A DNA stretch of 64,000 bases from Frateuria_A sp049727805 (GTDB taxonomy: Bacteria; Pseudomonadota; Gammaproteobacteria; Xanthomonadales; Rhodanobacteraceae). Of this stretch, positions 57,355 through 64,000 are shown one piece after another; the first letter of the stretch is position 1, and the number at the start of each line of letters is the position of its first letter. The position numbers and the translations under genes are program-made. The notes under the pieces are model-generated. The model was not told the DNA's origin. It worked only from the letters and a program-made list of their open reading frames with translations, and made no database searches. The stretch spans positions 34,981 to 98,980 of the forward strand of contig NZ_JBCNYA010000014.1 of the NCBI RefSeq assembly GCF_049727805.1. The letters run 5' to 3'.

Positions 57355-57532
57355 GCTTCCCCCATCCGCCTATCGGCACCTTCCCCCGCGGAGCGGGGGA
57401 AGGATTCACTGACGAGCGTTCCTACACGCTCCCTCCCCCGGGTGCGGGAGCAAGATCCAGCGGCGAGCGCCACGGTTCGATCCTTCCCCCGCGCGCGGGG
57501 GAAGGTGCCCGAAGGGCGGATGGGGGAAGCCT
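57355..57532. repeat. Inverted pair of interspersed repeats in the fliH-fliI gap
   Basis: A left copy (CCCATCCGCCTATCGGCACC + CTTCCCCCGCGGAGCGGGGGAAG, 57357-57403) and a right copy in reverse order (CCTTCCCCCGCGCGCGGGGGAAGG + GCCCGAAGGGCGGATGGG, about 57483-57526). The two can pair over their whole length. Same family as 16517 and 54094. Confidence 0.8.
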
Positions 57533-57553
57533 TGCCGCAGCCCGGCATTGCGC

Positions 57554-58168
57554 TCATGCGCCGGCCTCGTCGCCGAGCACGGCATCGATCATCGCGGCCA
57601 GGCGGGTTTCCAGGCGCGCGTCGAGCCGCGAGCGTTCGCTTTCCAGCAGGCAGTCGCCGCGCCCGAGTGCAGGATCGCCCACCAGTTGCCAGTGCGGCTC
57701 GGCCGCCTCCAGCTCGCGCAGCAGCGCCAGATCGTCCGGATGCAGGCGCACGCGCAGTTCGCGGGTCGCCGCCGGCAGCGCCGCGGCCGCCTGGCGCACG
57801 GTCTGCACGATCAGCTCCGGCCGGGTGGCCAGTTCGTGGGCGATCACGCGACGGGCGACCAGCAGGGCCAGTTGCGCCAGTTCCTGTTCGACTGCCGCGT
57901 CGAGCGCCTCGAGCGGACGCGCCGCCTGCGTGCAGATCGCCTCCAGCCGCGCCACGCGCTCGCGCCCCTGCGCGCGCGCTTCGGCCAGGCCCTGGGCATG
58001 GCCGGCGGCGTAGCCTTCGTCACGCGCCTGGCGCTGAAGCGCCTCCAGGTCGCTGACGGTGGGATGGTTCGCGGATTCCGCCGGCGCCGCGGCCGGGGCA
58101 TCGCCGACCTGCGGCGGCTCCCAGCGCTGGTAGCCGGTGACCGCGTCGCGGTTGAGCACGGCGCTCAT
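57554..58168 (-). CDS. fliH: Flagellar assembly protein FliH
   Basis: 204 residues. A variable N-terminal region (TGYQRWEPPQVGDAPAAAPA), a helical region with GxxxG-like repeats (DEGYAAGHAQGLAEARAQGR), and the conserved C-terminal domain (RRVIAHELATRPELIVQTVR, LRVRLHPDDLALLRELEAAE). It regulates FliI. The ATG overlaps the fliG stop at 58168. Confidence 0.94.
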   Translation of the reverse strand: MSAVLNRDAVTGYQRWEPPQVGDAPAAAPAESANHPTVSDLEALQRQARDEGYAAGHAQGLAEARAQGRERVARLEAICTQAARPLEALDAAVEQELAQLALLVARRVIAHELATRPELIVQTVRQAAAALPAATRELRVRLHPDDLALLRELEAAEPHWQLVGDPALGRGDCLLESERSRLDARLETRLAAMIDAVLGDEAGA

Positions 58169-59178
58169 CAGACCAGGTCATCCCCGCCGCCGAGGGTGAT
58201 CTGGCCGGCGTCGGCCAGACGGCGCGCGATGCCGAGGATTTCCTTCTGCGCGGCGTCGACCTCGGATACGCGCACGGGGCCGGCCACTTCCAGGTCGTCG
58301 CGCAGCATGTCGGCCGCGCGCTTGGACATGTTGGCGAACATCTTGTCGCGGATCGCGGGCTCCGCGCCCTTGAGCGCCACGATCAGGCGCGGCGAGGGCA
58401 CTTCGCGCAGCAGCGCCTGCATCGAGCGATCGTCCAGCTCGACCAGGTCGTCGAAGACGAACATCAGGTCCTCGATCTTGCTGCCCAGCGCGGCGTCGTG
58501 GCTGCGGATGGCGGCCATCAGCTCGGCCTCGCGGCTGGTCTCCATCGCGTTGAGGATGTTGGCCGCGGCCTTCAGGCCGCCGACGCTGGCGGACTTCAAC
58601 TTGTTGGTGTTGCCGGAGAACTGGCGCTCCATGATCTCGTCCAGCTCGTTCAGCGCATGCGGCTGCACGCCGTCGAGCGTGGCGATGCGCATGATCGCGT
58701 CCGAACGCGTGCGCGCCGGCAGGTAGCCGAGTACCTCGGCGGCCTGGTCGTGCTCCAGGTGCGCCAGCACCAGCGCGATGATCTGCGGGTGTTCCTGGCC
58801 GATCATCTCGGCGATGGCGCGGCCTTCCATCCACTTGAGCGATTCCAGCCCCTTGCTGGAACGGCCGAGCAGGATGCGGTCGATCAGGCTGCCGGCCTTG
58901 GTTTCGCCCAGCGCGTTGGTGAGGATCTTGCGGATGTAGTCCTCGGTGCCGACGCCGAGCGCGGTCTGCCGGCCCAGGTCGTCGTGCAGCTTGGTGAGCA
59001 CCTGGTCGACCTGCTCGCGCGAGACGGAGGTGAGCACGGCCATGGCCTGGCCGACCGCCTGCACGTCGCGCGCGGACAGGTGCTTGAGCACCTCCGCGGC
59101 GTCCTGCTCGCCCAGGGTGAGCAGAAGGATCGCGGCGCGCTGGGCGCCGGTAATGGTCGTGTCTGCCTTGCCGGACAT
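58168..59178 (-). CDS. fliG: Flagellar motor switch protein FliG
   Basis: 336 residues in three domains. The middle domain has EHPQIIALVLAHLEHDQAAE and the C-terminal domain the torque helix with charged residues (LMFVFDDLVELDDRSMQALL, MFANMSKRAADMLRDDLEVA). It couples MotC to the rotor. It overlaps fliF by one base. Confidence 0.97.
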   Translation of the reverse strand: MSGKADTTITGAQRAAILLLTLGEQDAAEVLKHLSARDVQAVGQAMAVLTSVSREQVDQVLTKLHDDLGRQTALGVGTEDYIRKILTNALGETKAGSLIDRILLGRSSKGLESLKWMEGRAIAEMIGQEHPQIIALVLAHLEHDQAAEVLGYLPARTRSDAIMRIATLDGVQPHALNELDEIMERQFSGNTNKLKSASVGGLKAAANILNAMETSREAELMAAIRSHDAALGSKIEDLMFVFDDLVELDDRSMQALLREVPSPRLIVALKGAEPAIRDKMFANMSKRAADMLRDDLEVAGPVRVSEVDAAQKEILGIARRLADAGQITLGGGDDLV

Positions 59179-60866
59179 CAGCCGTCCTCACCCACCCAGT
59201 TCCTGACCACCTGAGCCACCTGCTTGGGGTTGTCGCTCACCATGCGGCGGGCCAGGCCCACCTTCTGTTCGTAGCCGAGCACCTGAGCGGGTCCGGCCAG
59301 CCGGCTGCGCTCATCCTCCTCGTCATCGGCCACGCGCACGGAAACCGTAGGCATCCTGCCGCCGGCGCCGGCCAGCGCCGGCTGCGGCGCGCTGCGCAGC
59401 AGGCCCTTGAGCAGCGGGCGCAGCAGGCCGAAGGCGACGATCAGCGCGATCAGCACGCCGATCGCCTGCTTGATCAGATCCAGCACGCCGGGACGCTGCC
59501 ACAACGGCTGCTGCTCGGGCGCATCGGCGGTCGGCGCGGTGTGGAAGGCCTGGTTGATCACGCTGACGTTGTCGCCGCGTGCCTGGTCGAAGCCGACCGC
59601 GTTCTTGGCCAGCTGGGTCAGGTGGTCCAGTTCCTGCGGAGTGAACGGCACGCTGGTGTCGCCCTTGGGGCCGCTCACGGTCTTGTTGTCGACCACCACC
59701 GCCACGGTCAGGCGCGCCAGCCGGCCGGCCGGGTCGCTGGTGTGGCTGATGGTGCGGTCGAGCTCGTAGTTGCGGGTGGCGCTGGAGGAGCTGTCGCCGG
59801 TGTCGGCCTGCGCCGTGGCGGCCGCCGGCGCGGGCGTGGCGGCGGCCTTGCCGCCCGCGTTCGGGTTGGCGGCGGTCGGCTGCGCGGTCATCACCGGCGG
59901 CTGGTTGCTCAGCGCGCCCGGCACGCCGCCGTCGGCGACGCTGCCGCTGCCGCGGCGCTCGCTGCTGGTCTGCTCGCTGCGCAGCGCGGGATGGTCGTGG
60001 TCGAAGGTTTCGGTGGCCTTTTCGGTGTTGCTGAAATCGAGATCGACCGAGACCTGCGCGTGCACCTTGCCCGGGCCGACCAGCGGCGTGAGCAGTTCCT
60101 CGATGCGCTGCGCGTAGGTGTTCTCGATGCGCGTGGCCAGGCGCAGGCGGCTGTCGCCCACGGCGGCGGCGCTGTCCGGATCGCTGCCGGTGAGCAGTTG
60201 GCCCTGCTGGTCGATCACCGAGACCTGCTTGGCGTCCAAGTCCGGCACCGAAGCGGCGACCAGGTGCACGATCGCGGCCACCTGGCTCGCGTCCAGCTGC
60301 CGGCCGGGATAGAGCGTGACCAGCACCGAGGCGCTGCCCTCGTGGCTGTCGCGGATGAACGCCGACGGCTTGGCCATCGCCAGGTGCACGCGCGCGGAGC
60401 GCACGCCCTGCAGGCTGCCGATGGTGTTGCCCAGGTCGGTCTCGAGCATCTGCTGGTAGCGGGTGCGCTCGGCCAGGTCGCTCATGCCGAACGGCGAGTC
60501 GGCCTGCGGCAGCGTATTGGTGGCCGTGCCCTGCGGCAGGCCCTGCCCGGCCAGGCGCAGGCGCACCGCGGCCAGGTCGGAGGCCGGCACCATGATCGAG
60601 CCGCCGTCGTCGCCCAGCTTGTAGGGCGTGTTGGTCGACTGCAGCGCTTGCGTGATCGCGGCGGCGTCCTGCTGGCCCAGGCCGGCGTAGAGCAGGCCCC
60701 AGTTGGGGCCGCGCGACCACAGCACCACCGCCACGCCCAGCGCGACGGCCGCGGCCATGCCGACCAGCAGCAGCAACTGGCGCGAGGCGGGGCTGCGCGC
60801 GAGCTGCCTGAGGTCGAAGCGGCTGGCCGGGCTGTCGGCGGTGGTGGCGATGGCGTTGTCAGCCAT
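59178..60866 (-). CDS. fliF: Flagellar MS-ring protein FliF
   Basis: 562 residues. Membrane helices at about 33-50 and 450-470 flank the periplasmic ring-building motifs (WGLLYAGLGQQDAAAITQAL, SPFGMSDLAERTRYQQMLET, SVRSARVHLAMAKPSAFIRD-like GVRSARVHLAMAKPS). A Thr/Ala-rich insertion follows at about 310-350. The cytoplasmic tail ends near VVRNWVGEDG, which binds FliG. It starts 39 nt behind fliE. Confidence 0.97.
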   Translation of the reverse strand: MADNAIATTADSPASRFDLRQLARSPASRQLLLLVGMAAAVALGVAVVLWSRGPNWGLLYAGLGQQDAAAITQALQSTNTPYKLGDDGGSIMVPASDLAAVRLRLAGQGLPQGTATNTLPQADSPFGMSDLAERTRYQQMLETDLGNTIGSLQGVRSARVHLAMAKPSAFIRDSHEGSASVLVTLYPGRQLDASQVAAIVHLVAASVPDLDAKQVSVIDQQGQLLTGSDPDSAAAVGDSRLRLATRIENTYAQRIEELLTPLVGPGKVHAQVSVDLDFSNTEKATETFDHDHPALRSEQTSSERRGSGSVADGGVPGALSNQPPVMTAQPTAANPNAGGKAAATPAPAAATAQADTGDSSSSATRNYELDRTISHTSDPAGRLARLTVAVVVDNKTVSGPKGDTSVPFTPQELDHLTQLAKNAVGFDQARGDNVSVINQAFHTAPTADAPEQQPLWQRPGVLDLIKQAIGVLIALIVAFGLLRPLLKGLLRSAPQPALAGAGGRMPTVSVRVADDEEDERSRLAGPAQVLGYEQKVGLARRMVSDNPKQVAQVVRNWVGEDG

Positions 60867-60905
60867 GGGAAGGGTTCATCCGTAGAGCGAATGGAATGCC
60901 GTCGC

Positions 60906-61229
60906 TTAGACCGGCATGTTCATGATGTCCTTGTAGGCATCGACCAGCTTGTTGCGCACTTCGGTCATCGCGCGCAGCGAGAGGTCGGCCTTCTGGATCG
61001 CCACCATCGTGCGGCCCAGGTCCGCGCCCGGGTCGCCGCGCTCGAAGCTCGCCGCCATCTGCCCGGCCTGCTGCTGGCTCTGGCCCACGCTGGCGATCGA
61101 TTCCTTCAGCAGCGAACCGAAATCCGCCTTCGCCGCCGGCGCCGCCTTGAACGCGGTTTCCGCCGGACGCACCTGCGAGGAGAGCTGGCGCATCTGGGCG
61201 AGCAGGTTGTTGACGTCGATGGTGCTCAT
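60906..61229 (-). CDS. fliE: Flagellar hook-basal body protein FliE
   Basis: 107 residues. The family core: MSTIDVNNLLAQMRQLSSQV, ADFGSLLKESIASVGQSQQQ, VAIQKADLSLRAMTEVRNKL ending VDAYKDIMNMPV. It connects MS ring and rod. Start 61229 gives the standard length. A sigma-54 promoter lies about 40 nt upstream; it is the first gene of fliEFGHIJ. Confidence 0.96.
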   Translation of the reverse strand: MSTIDVNNLLAQMRQLSSQVRPAETAFKAAPAAKADFGSLLKESIASVGQSQQQAGQMAASFERGDPGADLGRTMVAIQKADLSLRAMTEVRNKLVDAYKDIMNMPV

Positions 61230-61269
61230 GTCGGGTTTCCGGCGCGTGGCGGGTTTCGAGACTGGGGAC

Positions 61270-61285
61270 TGCACGAGCCGTGCCA
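61270..61285 (-). promoter_or_regulatory. Sigma-54 promoter of the fliE operon
   Basis: On the minus strand TGGCACGGCTCGTGCA, GG-N10-GC spacing, matching TGGCACG-N4-TTGCA except one T. Predicted transcript start about 30 nt before the fliE ATG and 64 nt after the fleQ stop. Confidence 0.85.
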
Positions 61286-61349
61286 GGGCTTTGGCGGCGG
61301 CTTCGGCCTGTGCCCGTGGCAGTCGCCACGAGCGCATCGAAACCCGGGC

Positions 61350-62777
<1,428 letters not shown>

Positions 62778-63097
62778 TGCATGTATCTCCGCTTCGCGAC
62801 TTGAACGACGAACCGCCGACCGTCCCGCAGTGTTCGTACTTCCAGATGCCGGCTTTCCGTCACCGGGCTCGCGGAGGAGGGAGCAAGAAGAAGGCCAGCG
62901 CGGGCGCGCGTGCGGGCTGTCCGCGGACGGGCGGGTGGCCCTAATGCGTCACCTGTGAAGAATCTGTCGACGGCTTGTTAGGCGCGAGGCAAGCAACGAC
63001 GACGGTTTGCCGGCGCCATGCGTCCGACGGCGGGTGACCCTGCGTGACACCGGCGCTCCGGCGACCGTCAAATCGACGACGCGCGAGCCTGCAAAAG

Positions 63098-63113
63098 TGT
63101 GAAGTGCTTCACG
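63098..63113. promoter_or_regulatory. CRP/Clp-type site upstream of fleQ
   Basis: TGTGAAGTGCTTCACG fits TGTGA-N6-TCACA with one mismatch. It lies in the 375-bp gap between fleQ (start 62777) and the PilZ-like gene (end 63153), about 320 nt before fleQ. In Pseudomonas aeruginosa the CRP homologue Vfr acts at the fleQ promoter, so the position is suggestive. No other feature is clear in 62778-63152. Confidence 0.5.
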
Positions 63114-63152
63114 TGCGGCAGGTGCGCCGCTTCACGCGACGCCGACACGGCC

Positions 63153-63707
63153 TCAGCCGTTGGCCTGACGCGCACCTGCCACTTTGCGTCGGTGGTGACG
63201 AAACACGAAACGTTCGAGTGACGCAGCGACGCCATCGCCCAATGCATGGAACGCGACGAAGGCGCGGCCGTCATCGAACCGGCGCTCGATGCGCGAGGGC
63301 AATTCGAGCGGCACGCCCGGGCAGGCGTCGAATCGCAGGCGCAGCAGCAGGGCTTCCCCTGACTGCACCAGCGCAGCCGGCAGCACCGCGCCGATCGCGT
63401 TGAAGCGCAAGGGCTGCCGCGGCGGCAGCGCGTCGGCCGGGAGCGCGACGCGATTGATCATGTCGATCAGCGCGTTGAGTTTGGCGTCCAGGCGCAGCAG
63501 TTCCTGCATCACCGGGCTGTCGTCGTCGGCATTCTCGGCGCGGCGTTCTTCCAGTGCGGCGACCGAAGCGAGCGCGGCCGTATTGCGTTCGGCCAGACGC
63601 TGGGCGAGCGCGTCGGGCACCGGCCAGGCAAGCGGCTGGCTGTCGGCATGCCAGCTGTCCTCGCAGGCAAGCCGCTGCTCGAACTCGTTCCAGGCGGTGG
63701 CGGTCAT
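63153..63707 (-). CDS. PilZ-like domain protein next to fleQ
   Basis: 184 residues. The N-terminal half is helical (ALAQRLAERNTAALASVAAL, SPVMQELLRLDAKLNALIDM). The C-terminal half has a beta-barrel-like pattern with LRFNAIGAVLPAALVQSGEA, LLLRLRFDACPGVPLELPSR and GRAFVAFHALGDGVAASLER. The FNAIG turn resembles the D/N-x-S-x-x-G motif of PilZ, but the RxxxR motif is not evident, so c-di-GMP binding is doubtful. ATG 63707 is preferred; GGAG lies about 9 nt upstream. A sigma-54-like promoter lies about 40 nt upstream. Confidence 0.6.
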   Translation of the reverse strand: MTATAWNEFEQRLACEDSWHADSQPLAWPVPDALAQRLAERNTAALASVAALEERRAENADDDSPVMQELLRLDAKLNALIDMINRVALPADALPPRQPLRFNAIGAVLPAALVQSGEALLLRLRFDACPGVPLELPSRIERRFDDGRAFVAFHALGDGVAASLERFVFRHHRRKVAGARQANG

Positions 63708-63746
63708 GACGGTGCTCCGACGGATGGGTGGCATCGGCGGTGAGTA

Positions 63747-63762
63747 TGCAATCCGCGGGCCG
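63747..63762 (-). promoter_or_regulatory. Sigma-54-like promoter of the PilZ-like gene
   Basis: On the minus strand CGGCCCGCGGATTGCA with correct GG-N10-GC spacing and TTGCA; two mismatches to TGGCACG-N4-TTGCA. The predicted leader is about 29 nt. Confidence 0.65.
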
Positions 63763-63805
63763 GCCGTTTCGAACGATAACGTCCGTCCGCAGGACGACGT
63801 TTGCT

Positions 63806-63842
63806 CCCTCTCCCCTCCGGGGAGAGGGTTGGGGTGAGGGGC
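63806..63842. repeat. Interspersed palindromic repeat, CCCTCTCCCC...TTGGGGTGAGGGG, full copy
   Basis: A CCCTCTCCCC/GGGGAGAGGG hairpin followed by TTGGGGTGAGGGGCC. The best-preserved copy of this family in the window. Confidence 0.8.
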
Positions 63843-63940
63843 CGGGGCTCGCGCGAAACTCCCTCGGGGCCGGGCTTGGCTCTCGACCCGACGACGCGAA
63901 CCTGATCCGGCTTTTCCGTGGTTTCCCGCAAGCCTTGGGG

Positions 63941-63977
63941 CCCCCCCCCCACCCCCCCCCCCGAGGGGGGGGGGGGG
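63941..63977. other. Homopolymer C and G runs at the window end
   Basis: Runs of C (63941-63962, one A inside) and G (63965-63977), followed by CCCCC and a T run. Nothing else in the window is like this. It is most simply a low-quality contig end. Confidence 0.7.
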
Positions 63978-64000
63978 AACCCCCGCGCTTTCCGATTTTT

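Overview
The window is chromosomal DNA of a GC-rich gammaproteobacterium. It has dense genes on both strands, many stop/start overlaps, and no phage, insertion sequence, CRISPR array or RNA gene that I can see. The flagellar and chemotaxis gene order (fliE-K, fliL-R, flhBA, flhF, fleN, fliA, cheYZA, motCD, cheW, with fleQ beside fliE), the secreted sedolisin and M4 proteases, and the GC-rich palindromic intergenic repeats point to the order Xanthomonadales (Lysobacterales), most likely a Rhodanobacteraceae relative such as Rhodanobacter, Dyella or Luteibacter. That placement is inference; no 16S gene is present.

Layout. 1-7.2 kb, minus strand: a secreted-protease island with one sedolisin cut by the window edge, a second complete sedolisin with a PKD domain, and an M4 thermolysin-like metalloprotease. 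Each has its own leader, and two have clear terminators. 7.2-16.4 kb: housekeeping genes (SufT, NAD(P) transhydrogenase, a sigma-factor/membrane protein/DUF3106 operon, cytidine deaminase, nitroreductase, 5'-3' exonuclease, NUDIX hydrolase). 16.5-21.3 kb: an M13 metalloprotease, an ECF sigma/anti-sigma pair, a small membrane protein and an aspartic-protease-like protein. 21.3-33.6 kb, minus strand: a complete second chemotaxis system running STAS, CheY, CheA, Cache-MCP, porin, CheW, 4HB-MCP, CheR, CheD, CheB, an unusual MCP-like protein and a second STAS. 33.7-37.8 kb, plus strand: a FliK-like/FlhB-tail-like pair, a tsdBA-like thiosulfate dehydrogenase pair and a DsrE-like gene. 37.8-63.7 kb, minus strand: the flagellar export, basal-body and core chemotaxis cluster, ending with fleQ and a PilZ-like gene.

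How the parts work together. FleQ with sigma-54 very likely drives fliE, fliK, fliL and the PilZ-like gene: four GG-N10-GC promoter sequences lie directly in front of them. FliA (sigma-28), encoded in the cluster, very likely drives the second chemotaxis operon and the divergent fliK-like gene, because two consensus-like sigma-28 promoters sit back to back at 33.6-33.7 kb. The flagellar cluster encodes CheY, CheZ, CheA, MotC, MotD and CheW but no CheR or CheB, so it must borrow adaptation enzymes from the second cluster or from elsewhere. Near-perfect CRP/Clp-type sites lie before the DsrE-like gene and in the region upstream of fleQ.

The most unusual signals are (i) a conserved leader sequence with two covarying hairpins in front of all three secreted protease genes, two of which are unrelated in protein sequence; (ii) an MCP-like protein with a CheZ-like D-x3-Q motif and a tail shared with CheD; and (iii) a CheA carrying three tandem copies of a FliM/CheZ-like CheY-binding peptide.
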